Assembly: GCF_001457795.1 (NCBI RefSeq)
Contig: NZ_LN898209.1
Span: forward strand, 62,001-126,000
Length of the DNA: 64,000 nucleotides
Source of the DNA: Olsenella massiliensis
GTDB lineage: Bacteria; Actinomycetota; Coriobacteriia; Coriobacteriales; Atopobiaceae
Direction of reading: 5' to 3'
Shown: positions 10,626 through 19,468 of the stretch, piece after piece
Position numbering within the stretch: position 1 is the first letter of the stretch
How the letters are laid out: each line of letters opens with the position of its first letter
The notes under the pieces: model-generated
What the model was told of the DNA's origin: nothing
Database searches by the model: none
What the model saw: the letters and a program-made list of their open reading frames with translations, nothing else
Position numbers and translations under genes: made by a program

Positions 10626-11984
10626 ATGACGGAAAACGGCCTAGAGGGGCGGGGAGAGCCAGGTTCGTCGGCGGGCCGCATGAACGGCGCGGACGTTGCC
10701 CAGGACGCGAGCGTGCGGGCGCCGCAGGCCCATGCGCGGCCCGTCAGGTCCGCGCTCGTCTCGCTTGCCGCGGGCGCCCTCGGGGCCGGCCTTCTGGTGT
10801 TGGCGCTCAAGGCCACCGGCGTCATCGGCGGGACCCAGATCATCAAGACGACCCAGAGCGGGGCGGGGCAGACCGTCAACATCACCGCCAGCGACGCAGA
10901 CGCCACCACGGCCCAGGCCGTCGCCGCCAAGGACCTCTCGTCCGTCGTGTCGCTCAACGTCACGACGGCCAAGGGCACGAGCCTGGGCTCGGGCGTCATC
11001 CTGGACGCCGACGGCAACATCATCACCAACTATCACGTGATCTCCGGCGCCACGTCCATCACGGTGACCGTCAACAACAAGAGTTACGACGCCACGGTAG
11101 TGGGGACGGATCCCTCGAGCGACATCGCCGTCGTTCACGTGAACCTCGACGGCGAGAAGGTCACCCCCATCGAAGTCGGCAACTCCGACGCGCTGACGGT
11201 AGGGGAATGGGTCATGACCATCGGCAGCCCCTTTGGCCTGGACCAGTCCGTCTCCGCGGGTATCGTGAGCTCGCTGTCGCGCAACACCCTGCTTTCGTCG
11301 CGCGCGGGCGAGACGATCTACACCAACCTGATTCAGGTCGATGCGGCCATCAACCCCGGCAACTCGGGAGGCGCCCTCGTTGACGGCAAGGGAAGGCTGG
11401 TGGGCATCTGCACGCTCTTCTCGTCCGACACCCAGTCGTTTGCCGGCATCGGCTTTGCCATCCCCGGTAACTACGCCGTCAACCTCGCCAAGAAGATCAT
11501 CGCGGGCGAGACGGTCACCCATGCCTACGTGGGCCTCTCCATGCAAACCGTCAACGCACAGAACGCAACGGCCAATCACTTTGCGGTGCAACAGGGCGCC
11601 TACGTCGCCGGCGTCACGGACGGCGGTCCCGCCGCGTCCGCCGGTATCCAGAAGGGCGACATCATCACCGCCGTCAACGGCGACGCCATCACGAGCGCGG
11701 ACGGCATGATCCTGGCGGTGCGCTCCCACGACATCGGGGACACCATAGCGGTGACGTTCATGCGCGGTGACAGGGAGCAGACGGTCAACGTGACCCTGGG
11801 CTCTGACGAGGCGCTCCAGCGGGAGCGCGCCGATGCCTCCGGCCTGGGACCTGACGGCGACTCCTCATCCACCACACAGGACCAGGACATCTCCCCGGAC
11901 CAGGACATCTCCTCGGAGGATCTCTATAACCTTCTGCAGCGGATGTACGGCCAGGAGGACGGCGGCGGGCGCATGGGTCGCTAG
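10626..11984 (+). CDS. htrA: HtrA/DegP-family serine protease with PDZ domain
   Basis: A membrane-anchored quality-control protease. The 452-residue protein has a short cytoplasmic N-terminus, one membrane helix at about residues 42-62 (SALVSLAAGALGAGLLVLAL), then a trypsin-like domain with catalytic His137 (ITNYHVIS), Asp166 (SSDIAVVH) and Ser247 (NPGNSGGAL). A single PDZ domain follows at about 325-405 (PAASAGIQKGDIITAVNGD), then an acidic, Gln/Asp-rich tail (QDQDISPDQDISSEDL). GAGGAG precedes ATG 10626. It likely degrades misfolded proteins outside the membrane. It is followed by a 900-bp gap filled with phased repeats. Confidence 0.96.
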   Translation: MTENGLEGRGEPGSSAGRMNGADVAQDASVRAPQAHARPVRSALVSLAAGALGAGLLVLALKATGVIGGTQIIKTTQSGAGQTVNITASDADATTAQAVAAKDLSSVVSLNVTTAKGTSLGSGVILDADGNIITNYHVISGATSITVTVNNKSYDATVVGTDPSSDIAVVHVNLDGEKVTPIEVGNSDALTVGEWVMTIGSPFGLDQSVSAGIVSSLSRNTLLSSRAGETIYTNLIQVDAAINPGNSGGALVDGKGRLVGICTLFSSDTQSFAGIGFAIPGNYAVNLAKKIIAGETVTHAYVGLSMQTVNAQNATANHFAVQQGAYVAGVTDGGPAASAGIQKGDIITAVNGDAITSADGMILAVRSHDIGDTIAVTFMRGDREQTVNVTLGSDEALQRERADASGLGPDGDSSSTTQDQDISPDQDISSEDLYNLLQRMYGQEDGGGRMGR

Positions 11985-12057
11985 CCGCCACCTGCCGGGG
12001 CGTCGCCTGCGCCCGGCGGTGGACGGATGGGGAGGCCTCCCCGCGCGCGGCGCGCCG

Positions 12058-12447
12058 CCCGGGCCTGCGGCGGGGGGCCCCGGCCTTGCGCCGGGGGCAT
12101 TCCCCTAGGTCTGCGGGTGCCGCGGGCGGGTTCCTACCGGGTCCTCTAGGCTCGCGGGGCGAACGCACGGGGTTCTATAAAGTTGTGGGTGTAGGGCGCG
12201 GGGTCCCATATGGTTTAGGGCGTGGCACGCGGGATTCTATATGGTTGCGTGGCCCGGGCCTGCGGCGGGGGTCTCCGGTCTGGCGCCGGGGGCATTCCCA
12301 TAGGTCTGCGGGTGCCGCGCGCGGGTTCCTACCGGTTCCTATAGGCTCGCGGACGACACGCACGGATTCCTATAAGTTTGCGGATGTAGTGCGCGGGTTC
12401 CTATAGGTTTGAGGGCGTCGCGCGCGGATTCCTATAGGTTTGCGGGC
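12058..12447. repeat. Two diverged 195-bp direct copies within the phased array
   Basis: The block starting CCCGGGCCTGCGGCGGGG at 12058 recurs at 12253, and similarity continues through the CCTAGGTCTGCGGGTGCCGC segment and the following 31-bp units. The offset is 195 bp throughout. The second copy is closer to the consensus of the 31-bp units, the first more decayed (CTATAAAG, CATATGG, CTATATGG cores). Confidence 0.7.
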
Positions 12448-12655
12448 CTCTCCCGTGGATTCCAATAGGTTTGAGGGCCTCTCCCGTACAGAGCTATAGG
12501 CTTGAGGAAAAAGGGTAATTCCCACCTGGGCAAACGCCGCGACGATTCCTCAAACCTATAGGTCTGTCTCCTTCGGCCTCTCAAACCTATAGGTGCGCGG
12601 CGACGCCGCCCTCAAACGTATAGGTGCGGTATGTCGTAGGCCTCAAACCTATAGG
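12102..12655. repeat. 31-bp phased CCTATAGG repeat array
   Basis: The gap between htrA and the phosphatase gene holds about 17 units built on an 8-bp palindromic core, CCTATAGG. Cores begin at 12102, 12133, 12143, 12174, 12205, 12236, 12297, 12328, 12338, 12369, 12400, 12431, 12462, 12493, 12555, 12586, 12617 and 12648. From 12338 on they are exactly 31 bp apart, with one degenerate position at 12524. Left of 12510 units read GGATTCCTATAGGTTTGAGG; right of it the flank is inverted, reading CCTCAAA before the core. Short frames in this region follow the repeat and are not genes. Repeated intergenic protein-binding sites or an RNA structural array are possible; no known family is recognised. 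Confidence 0.9.
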
Positions 12656-12893
12656 TGCGGCAGGTCGCCGCCCCCAGGCCCAGAAGACGGCCCGTGCGGC
12701 GCGCTGCGGCCTCCCATCCATGGCGCGCGTCGCCGACGTCAGCGACCCGTCGGCGCGCGACGGCTAGGCGGGGCATGGCTGGGCGGCCGTCGTCGGTTGC
12801 CGACGACCTCCGCGTCCGCCGGCCTGTGTCGGGGCGTACCTGGTACGATGGGCGCACGTCAAGTTCGCGGGCATGTCCATGATGGGAGGCATC

Positions 12894-13364
12894 ATGGTCC
12901 AAACGCTGGTGTTGGTACGCCATGGGGACGCCGAGCGGCGGGGTCCCGAAGGCGACCGAAGCCGCCGGCTGACGCCGGGCGGTCTTGAGACGCTGCAAAC
13001 GACGTATCCTCGGGCGTTCGCGCCCCTGCGCGGGGTGGCGGGTCTTGAGCTTTGGTCAAGCCCCGCCGTGCGTGCGCTGCAGACCGCCGAGGTCGCCGCC
13101 GACGCCCTCGGCATCGATCGTGCCGACATACGCCAGAGACCCTGCCTTTACGACCAGGACGACCGCGCGTTTCTCGACGAGCTGGAGGCGTGTCCCGCTC
13201 AGACGCTCGTGGCGGTGGGGCACGTGCCCTTCATGAGGGACCTTGCCGCACGCTTGGCCCAGGCGAGCGGACCCTTCCCAAAGGGGCAGGTCATGGCCAT
13301 CTCCTGGAACGAGAGCCGGCCGTGGCCGTGCGACGGGCGCGTCCTATGGACCGTGACGCCCTGA
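12894..13364 (+). CDS. SixA-like histidine phosphatase
   Basis: The 156-residue protein is a small histidine phosphatase of the SixA branch: LVLVRHGDAE carries the RHG phospho-accepting histidine near residue 11, LELWSSPAVRALQTAE is the second conserved block, and TLVAVGHVPFM supplies the second catalytic histidine. SixA acts on phosphohistidine in E. coli; the substrate here is unknown. ATG 12894 follows GGGAGG with only about 4 bp spacing; an earlier in-frame ATG at 12873 has no ribosome-binding site. The gene stands alone, between the repeat array and a convergent LCP gene. Confidence 0.88.
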   Translation: MVQTLVLVRHGDAERRGPEGDRSRRLTPGGLETLQTTYPRAFAPLRGVAGLELWSSPAVRALQTAEVAADALGIDRADIRQRPCLYDQDDRAFLDELEACPAQTLVAVGHVPFMRDLAARLAQASGPFPKGQVMAISWNESRPWPCDGRVLWTVTP

Positions 13365-13514
13365 CGCGAGCCTGCGCGCAAGGGGAGTCCTCATTCGCGC
13401 CTCGCGGCATCCGCGCCACGAGGTAGCGGCGCCCGTCCGTGCCTGGCGGCCGCCGCCCGCGTCCAGCCACCCCGCGCCTGACGGGCCAGCCGGGCCTGGC
13501 GAGTCCCCGTCGCG

Positions 13515-14840
13515 CTATCCCTTGCGTCGAGGCGTCCGCGAGCTGGCGCTCGTGCCGGCCCCCTCCTGCAGCCCGTTCGCCACGGTCGAGGGGTCACCTC
13601 CCGCATTGACGGTGGCCATCAGCGCCATCGTCGCGTCCTCGTCGGCTATCACATAGCTCACGCCACCGATGACGGCGGTGGATGACGGAATGCTCGCCGA
13701 CCAGATCGTGGGCGACTGGAGCGACATGCGCAGCAGCAGGGGTATGAGGTCATAGCAGTGATAGGTCGTCGAGAGGGTGCCTCCCAGCGCGTTCGCTGCG
13801 GCGGGCATGAGCGTGGGGTTGGCGCGCAGCTTCTGCACGATTGCCTGCATGAGCAGGCGCTGGTCCGCCTGACGCTGATAGTCGCCCAGGGCAAAGCCAT
13901 GGCGGACGCGTGAGAACAGCGTCGCGGTGGCACCGTCCATCTCGTGGGTGCCCGCGGGGAGCACCAGGCCGGTATAGTCGGGGTCGTTGACGTCCACGGG
14001 CACGTTGACCGTCACGCCGCCGATGGCGTCGATGAGCGAGGACAGGCCGTCGAAGTCAATGACCGCCACCTGGCTCACCCGGATGCCCAACAGGTCCTCC
14101 ACGGCGGCGACCTCGCCCGAGATGCCCCCAAACGCGTAGGCGGCGTTGATCTTCTGGGTGCCGTGACCGGGGACTTCGACTTTGGTGTCGCGGGGCACGG
14201 ACACGAGCGTGATCTTGTTGGCGATGGGGTCGATGCGGGCGACCATGATGGTGTCGGTGCGGGAGGAGTCGCCGTCCTCGCGGCGGTCAGAGCCCAGAAG
14301 CAGCGCATAGTAGGGCGTCACGGGCGTGCTCGGCGAGAGCATCCCCGAGAGCGCCCGGCTGTCTTCGTCCCCTAAGGCGATCTTGCGGTCGACGGGGGAG
14401 AGCAGCACGACATAGGCGACGATCGCCGCCGCCATCAGCCCCAACAGGACGAGCAGGACGATGCGCCCTGGACGCCGTTTCCGGGACGGCTTGCCGGCCG
14501 CCGCACCGTCGCGCTGCGCGGCCTGCGCACCCCTCGCGGGCCTATGCGCCATCTTCCGCTCGCTCGCGTCGCCCAGGCGCGCCTCGACGCCCCGCCGGAC
14601 GCTCTTGGCGGCGCTTCGCGCCTCGTGCCTGCTGCGATTGGCCCCAACATAGCGGGAGGGGTCGCTGTACGGCGAGCCGTCCGCCTCGCCGCGCGCGTGG
14701 GGGGCGGCCTGCGCCTCTGCCTGACGTTGGCGTCGAACCAAAGGAACGTTTGCGGGAGCGCCCGCGCCGTGCCTGCTGAACCTGCTTCCCTGCTGGAAGG
14801 ACCCTTTGGGATGCTGGGGTCGCATTTCGTCGTCAGTCAT
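13515..14840 (-). CDS. LytR-CpsA-Psr (LCP) family protein
   Basis: LCP proteins attach anionic glycopolymers to peptidoglycan on the outer face of the membrane. The 441-residue protein has a long basic, disordered N-terminus (about 120 residues), a membrane helix (IVLLVLLGLMAAAIVAYVVLL), then the LCP domain with YYALLLGSDRRED, SSRTDTIMVARIDP, VSVPRDTKVEV and KINAAYAFGG, which carry the Arg/Asp residues binding the polyprenyl phosphate, and RVRHGFALGDYQRQADQRLL. A Ser/Thr tail ends the protein. The start at 14840 has a short-spaced GGAG. It is transcribed toward the SixA-like gene, with 150 bp of featureless sequence between. Confidence 0.92.
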   Translation of the reverse strand: MTDDEMRPQHPKGSFQQGSRFSRHGAGAPANVPLVRRQRQAEAQAAPHARGEADGSPYSDPSRYVGANRSRHEARSAAKSVRRGVEARLGDASERKMAHRPARGAQAAQRDGAAAGKPSRKRRPGRIVLLVLLGLMAAAIVAYVVLLSPVDRKIALGDEDSRALSGMLSPSTPVTPYYALLLGSDRREDGDSSRTDTIMVARIDPIANKITLVSVPRDTKVEVPGHGTQKINAAYAFGGISGEVAAVEDLLGIRVSQVAVIDFDGLSSLIDAIGGVTVNVPVDVNDPDYTGLVLPAGTHEMDGATATLFSRVRHGFALGDYQRQADQRLLMQAIVQKLRANPTLMPAAANALGGTLSTTYHCYDLIPLLLRMSLQSPTIWSASIPSSTAVIGGVSYVIADEDATMALMATVNAGGDPSTVANGLQEGAGTSASSRTPRRKG

Positions 14841-15169
14841 GTCACTCCATGGTGCGCTTGGTCAGGTCTGGCGCTCCCTAGCCTACCATGAACGGTTCAC
14901 GGAGCCGTCACCGACGCCGCGACCCTCAAGGAACCACACGCGAAAAGTCACGCGTCACGCTCGGCGGCGTTTTCGCCCTCGAACGCGAGAGACCCGTCCC
15001 ATCGCACGTTCGCGCCCGAAAAGCGCACGCTCGCGGAAAGCGGACGCCTGTCTCGACGGGACCGTGACGGCTTGCCCGTATACTGCGGATAAGGAATTGG
15101 AAACGTTTCCGGGAACGTTGCCAGAATCGTTTCCAGCACATGTTCGCGCCGAGCGGAGAGGGGAAGGGC
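14841..15169. promoter_or_regulatory. LCP/LacI divergent region with LacI-type operators
   Basis: A perfect 12-bp palindrome GGAAACGTTTCC lies at 15099-15110, the classical LacI/GalR operator half-sites around a central CG. It is followed by related sequences GGGAACGTTGCC (15111-15122) and GAATCGTTTCC (15124-15134). All are 35-70 bp before the LacI-family gene, pointing to autoregulation. The rest of this 329-bp gap shows nothing else. Confidence 0.7.
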
Positions 15170-16204
15170 ATGACGATCAAGGATGTCGCGGCGTACTGCG
15201 GCGTGTCGGTCAGCACGGTCTCGCGCGTCATGAATGACCACCCCGACGTCTCGCAGCCCGTGCGCGAGAGGGTGCTCGACGCGGTCGAGCGCCTTGGGTA
15301 CGTTCCCAACCGGACGGCGCAGGACCTGGTGCGCCCCCAGGAGGATTGCGTGGGCGTGGTGGTCCGCGGCATGGGCAACCCCTTCTACGCCCCCATCATC
15401 CTCGCCATCGAGCACGCCTGCCGCGAGCGGAACTATACGATGCTCACCCACTTCATCAGCGAGCAGGACGACGAGGTCGTCCTTGGCGCGGAGTTCGCCA
15501 ACGCGAAGCGCGTCAAGGGACTCATCTTCCTTGGCGGCCACTTTGACTACGGCAGGCGCGAGCAGGCGCTCATCCGCCTGCCCTTCGTCTGCTGCACCTA
15601 CACCAACCAGTTTGGACATCTCGACGAGACGGCCTACTCCTCGGTCTCCATCGACGACGTGACTGAGGCGATGCGCGCCGTGCGCCTCCTCACCGAGCTT
15701 GGTCACCGCAAGGTCGCCATTCTTCTGGGCTCGCCCACGGACCAGTCCATCAGCGAGCTGCGCTATCAGGGCTACGCGAACGCCCTGGCCTCCGTCGGCG
15801 TCTCCGTTGACCCTGCGCTCGTGTGCGAGGTCTCCTCGTTCTCCATGGCCGACGCCTACCAGGCCGTGAGCAATCTCTTCGAGGCCCGCCCGGACGTGAC
15901 GGCGGTGTTCTCGGTCTCGGACGCCATGGCGATGGCCGCCATCAAGGCTCTCGCGGACCGGGGCCTCAGGGTCCCCGCCGACGTGTCCGTCGTCGGCATC
16001 GACGGCATCGAGTCGTCAATCTACACCATTCCCACGCTGACGACGCTCGTCCAGCCCAAGGAGGAGCTGGGCGCGTGGGCGGTGAGCGTGCTCGTGGACC
16101 AGATCGAGGGCAGGGAGGCGGCGGGACATCGCATCCTCGCGGCCGACCTGCGCGCGGGCGGCTCCATCGGCCCGGTCAGGGCGAGCTCGGCCCAGGACGG
16201 CTGA
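15170..16204 (+). CDS. LacI-family transcriptional regulator
   Basis: The 344-residue protein has the LacI HTH at residues 1-50 (MTIKDVAAYCGVSVSTVSRVMN) with hinge helix GYVPNRTAQDL, then a periplasmic-binding-protein-like effector domain (VGVVVRGMGNPFYAPIILAIE, GHRKVAILLGSP, DVSVVGIDGIESSIYTIPTLTT). It most likely controls the maltodextrin operon that begins 105 bp downstream and itself, given the palindromes upstream. GAGAGGGGAAGGG precedes ATG 15170. The effector is probably a maltose-type sugar, inferred from the operon. Confidence 0.93.
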   Translation: MTIKDVAAYCGVSVSTVSRVMNDHPDVSQPVRERVLDAVERLGYVPNRTAQDLVRPQEDCVGVVVRGMGNPFYAPIILAIEHACRERNYTMLTHFISEQDDEVVLGAEFANAKRVKGLIFLGGHFDYGRREQALIRLPFVCCTYTNQFGHLDETAYSSVSIDDVTEAMRAVRLLTELGHRKVAILLGSPTDQSISELRYQGYANALASVGVSVDPALVCEVSSFSMADAYQAVSNLFEARPDVTAVFSVSDAMAMAAIKALADRGLRVPADVSVVGIDGIESSIYTIPTLTTLVQPKEELGAWAVSVLVDQIEGREAAGHRILAADLRAGGSIGPVRASSAQDG

Positions 16205-16308
16205 TGGCGCGCCTTCAGGGCGTGCAAGGCAGGCAGGCGATTCCGCATCAACGGGATGCGTGAGAAGCATATCGACAGGACAAGAAGGGCACGACGAGAG
16301 GAGCGACA

Positions 16309-17640
16309 ATGAGCGTCAACGGATGGAAGCTTTCGAGGAGGTCGTTTGTGGGCGGCGCCGGCCTGGCCGTCGCCGCGGGGCTTGCCGCCTGCAGCTCGGG
16401 AACCTCGAGCTCGGGTGGATCAACCTCAGGGTCGGACCGTGCGGGTAACGTGTACTGGCTCAACTTCAAGCCCGAGCTTGATGCCACCCTGCAGAAGCTT
16501 GCCGGGACCTATATGGAGAAGTACCCCAACGTCAAGGTGAAGGTCACGACGGCGGCGGCGGGCACGTATGAGCAGACCCTGACCTCCGAGATGGACAAGT
16601 CCGACGCCCCCACGCTCTTCGTCATCGGCAACACCGCCGGGGTCAAGGAGTGGGGCGACTTCGCGATGGACCTCAAGGACAGCGACATCGCCAAGCTTCT
16701 GAGCACCGAGGACTACAACCTCTCCGATGACGCGGGCAAGCTCGTCTCCATCCCGTACTGCTATGAGTGCTTCGGCATCGCCGTCAACACCGACCTCATC
16801 GAGAAGGCCGGTCACAAGATGGACGAGATCAAGGACTTCGCCTCGCTCAAGGCGGTCGTCGAGGACCTGCACGCCAAGGCGGCCGAGAACGGCTTCGACG
16901 CCTTCGTCGCCACCGACATGGACGACTCCTCGAGCTGGCGCGTGACCGGCCATCTCACGAACCTCATGTTCTTCTACGAGGCGCGCGACGACGGCGGCTG
17001 GAAGGAGGCCCCCGCCACCATCAAGGGCACCTACGTCCCCAACTACCGGAAGCTCTACGACCTCGCCATCAACAACAGCACCGTGGAGCCCAGCGCGCTC
17101 GCGACGGGCGGTCATGACCCCCTGACGCAGTTCACGAGCGGCAAGGCCGCGTTCTTCCTCACGGGCTCGTTCGGTTACGCCGACGTCAAGGACAAGGTCA
17201 CGAACACGGCCTGCATCCCGTACTACTGCGGCGTCCAGGGCGAGGAGAAGGCCGGCCTCAACTGCGGCACCGAGAACTGCTGGGCCATCAACGACAACGC
17301 CTCCGACGAGGACAAGAAGGCGACCATGGACTTCATGGTCTGGCTCGTCTCTGACGCCGACGCCGCGCAGGCCATGGTGGACGGCCTGGGCATCCTTCCC
17401 TACAAGAACGCCCCCGCCAGCGCGAACGTGTATCTCGCGAACGCCCAGAGCTACGCGGACGCCGGCAACTACAACCTCGACTGGGACTTCAACTACACGC
17501 CCAACGTCGAGCAGTACCGTGCGAACCTCGTCTCCGCGCTCAACGCCTACAACGCCGCTCCCTCCGACGTCAGCTGGGAGGGCGTCAAGACCGCCATCGT
17601 CGATGGCTGGGCGACGCAGTACAAGGCCGCCAACGCCTAG
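16309..17640 (+). CDS. Sugar ABC transporter substrate-binding lipoprotein
   Basis: A 443-residue family 1 extracellular binding protein. The N-terminus has a twin arginine (LSRRSFVGGAGLAVAA) and a lipobox ending in LAAC near residue 28, so it may be exported by Tat and anchored as a lipoprotein. A Ser/Gly linker follows. The body shows the usual clamp features (YMEKYPNVKVKVTT, GKLVSIPYCYECFGIAVNTDL, FTSGKAAFFLTGSFGYADV). Next to two permeases, MalQ and an MsmK-type ATPase, it most likely binds maltose or maltodextrins. It is the first gene of the operon, with 84 bp before the first permease. Confidence 0.93.
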   Translation: MSVNGWKLSRRSFVGGAGLAVAAGLAACSSGTSSSGGSTSGSDRAGNVYWLNFKPELDATLQKLAGTYMEKYPNVKVKVTTAAAGTYEQTLTSEMDKSDAPTLFVIGNTAGVKEWGDFAMDLKDSDIAKLLSTEDYNLSDDAGKLVSIPYCYECFGIAVNTDLIEKAGHKMDEIKDFASLKAVVEDLHAKAAENGFDAFVATDMDDSSSWRVTGHLTNLMFFYEARDDGGWKEAPATIKGTYVPNYRKLYDLAINNSTVEPSALATGGHDPLTQFTSGKAAFFLTGSFGYADVKDKVTNTACIPYYCGVQGEEKAGLNCGTENCWAINDNASDEDKKATMDFMVWLVSDADAAQAMVDGLGILPYKNAPASANVYLANAQSYADAGNYNLDWDFNYTPNVEQYRANLVSALNAYNAAPSDVSWEGVKTAIVDGWATQYKAANA

Positions 17641-17724
17641 GGTCCCGCGCGTCCGACGCGCATGACAGTCGCGGCGGGGGTTGGGAGGGCGCTCCTGGCC
17701 CCCGCGCGTCGAGGAAGTGATGAC

Positions 17725-18600
17725 ATGAGCACCAAGCCAAGGAGGGAGACCTCGCGCGTTCGTGCCACCCGACGCTGGAGCTGGCTCTTCATGGGCCCCG
17801 TCGTCGCGGCCTTCTCCATTGGGTTCGTGTGGCCGTTCCTGCAGGGAATCTACCTCTCGTTCTGCAGCTTCAAGACCACGAGCAACGCGAAGCTCGTCGG
17901 TCTCTCCAACTATGCCTCCGCACTGGCGGACCCGAGCTTCCAGTACTCGTTCTGGTACACGGCGGCGACGGCCCTCATCAGCCTGGTGCTCATCAACGTC
18001 GTCGCGTTCGCCGTCGCCTACGTGCTGACGCAGTCGGTGAGGGGGTCCAACCTCTTTCGCACGGTGTTCTTCATGCCCAACCTCATCGGCGGCATCGTTC
18101 TGGGCTACATCTGGTCGATGATCTTCGACGGCATCCTCCAGGCGTACGGGACGTCCATCCTGCTTGACACGACCCTCGGGTTCTGGGGCCTGATCATTCT
18201 CATGTGCTGGCAGCAGATCGGCTACATGATGATCATCTACATCGCCGGCATCCAGGCCGTTTCCGAGGACATGATCGAGGCGGCCCGCATCGACGGCGCC
18301 TCGAACCTGCAGACGCTCTTCAAGGTCATCATCCCCAACGTGATGCCCTCGATCACGATCTGCACGTTCCTCTCGCTCACCAACGGCTTCAAGCTCTTTG
18401 ACCAGAACCTGGCGCTCACGGGCGGGCAGCCCTTCCAGTCCACCGAGATGCTGGCGCTCAACATCTTCAACACGTTCTACACGACGGGTGCCGCGAGTCG
18501 CGGCGTCGCCCAGGCCAAGGCGGTCGTCTTCTTCCTGCTCGTGGCGGGACTGGGCCTGGCGCAGCTCGCCTACACCCGCAAGAGGGAGGTGCAGCAGTGA
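17725..18600 (+). CDS. Sugar ABC transporter permease (MalF-like)
   Basis: A 291-residue permease with six predicted membrane segments, beginning WSWLFMGPVVAAFSIGFVWP. The EAA loop that contacts the ATPase is at SEDMIEAARIDGASNLQTLF. The start at ATG 17725, after GAGGAAG, is preferred to the frame extended to 17662, which would add a non-membrane peptide. It pairs with the next permease, whose ATG overlaps this stop (ATGA-type junction at 18598-18602). Substrate is inferred from the operon. Confidence 0.94.
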   Translation: MSTKPRRETSRVRATRRWSWLFMGPVVAAFSIGFVWPFLQGIYLSFCSFKTTSNAKLVGLSNYASALADPSFQYSFWYTAATALISLVLINVVAFAVAYVLTQSVRGSNLFRTVFFMPNLIGGIVLGYIWSMIFDGILQAYGTSILLDTTLGFWGLIILMCWQQIGYMMIIYIAGIQAVSEDMIEAARIDGASNLQTLFKVIIPNVMPSITICTFLSLTNGFKLFDQNLALTGGQPFQSTEMLALNIFNTFYTTGAASRGVAQAKAVVFFLLVAGLGLAQLAYTRKREVQQ

Positions 18601-19466
18601 TGGCAGGTTCAAACTCCACCGCGCTCAAGGGGGAGAGGCGCACGCAGCGGCTCCTCTCCGCGCTGTTGGCCGTCGTGTGCGTCATCTGGGTGCTTCCCGT
18701 GGTCTCCGTCATCGTCAACGCGTTCAAGCTCAACACCTACGTGAAGACCGAGACCTTCGCCCTTCCCACCGCGGAAAGCTTCGCGGGGCTCTCCAACTTC
18801 GTCACGGGCATGACCTTCGGCAACTACCCGTTCTGGAAGTGCATCGCCTACAGCTCGCTCATCACCATCGCCTCCACCGCCCTCATCCTGCTGTTCTGCT
18901 CGATGGCGGCCTGGTACATCGCGCGCGTCGACTCGCTGTTCTGCAAGGTCGTCTACTTCCTGTGCATCTTCTCGATGGTCGTGCCGTTCCAGATGGTCAT
19001 GTTCACGCTCTCGAAGACGGCGGACATGCTCAGGCTCAACACGCCGATCACCATTCCCATCGTCTACCTGGGATTTGGCGCGGGCCTTGCCATCTTCATG
19101 TTCGTGGGCTTCGTGAAGTCCATCCCGCTCGAGATCGAGGAGGCGGCGGCGATCGACGGTTGCGGCCCCCTGCGCACCTTCTTCCTCGTTGTCCTGCCCA
19201 TGCTCAGGCCCACGCTCATCTCCGTGGGCATCCTCGAGATCATGTGGGTGTGGAACGACTATCTCCTGCCGTACCTCGTGCTCGACATCAACACCTACCG
19301 CACGATTCCCATCCACATCCAGTACCTCAAGGGCAGCTACGGCACCGTTGACCTCGGCGCGACCATGGCCCTCGTGCTGCTGGCCATCATCCCCGTCGTC
19401 GTCTTCTACCTCTGCGCGCAGAAGTACATCATCAAGGGCGTCGCCGCCGGGGCTGTGAAGGGGTAG
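18600..19466 (+). CDS. Sugar ABC transporter permease (MalG-like)
   Basis: A 288-residue permease with six membrane segments (LLSALLAVVCVIWVLPVVSV, LITIASTALILLFCSMAAWY, VVYFLCIFSMVVPFQMVMF and others) and the EAA loop IPLEIEEAAAIDGCGPLRTF. It forms the channel with the preceding permease. The start at ATG 18600 is adjacent to an in-frame GTG at 18597; both use GGGAGG upstream. It ends 2 bp before malQ. The C-terminus KYIIKGVAAGAVKG is the standard ending of CUT1-type MalG proteins. Confidence 0.94.
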   Translation: MAGSNSTALKGERRTQRLLSALLAVVCVIWVLPVVSVIVNAFKLNTYVKTETFALPTAESFAGLSNFVTGMTFGNYPFWKCIAYSSLITIASTALILLFCSMAAWYIARVDSLFCKVVYFLCIFSMVVPFQMVMFTLSKTADMLRLNTPITIPIVYLGFGAGLAIFMFVGFVKSIPLEIEEAAAIDGCGPLRTFFLVVLPMLRPTLISVGILEIMWVWNDYLLPYLVLDINTYRTIPIHIQYLKGSYGTVDLGATMALVLLAIIPVVVFYLCAQKYIIKGVAAGAVKG

Positions 19467-19468
19467 GC

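Noticed and set aside
12086-12406. 106-residue open frame across the phased array, with internal sequence repetition
   Set aside because: Its repetition follows the 31-bp and 195-bp DNA repeats, it has no ribosome-binding site, and both strands are open over short stretches because of the high GC content.
16426-18612. 728-residue reverse-strand frame opposite the sugar transporter genes
   Set aside because: Low-complexity Val/Glu/Asp/Gly/Arg composition typical of antisense frames; the forward strand holds well-conserved transporter genes.
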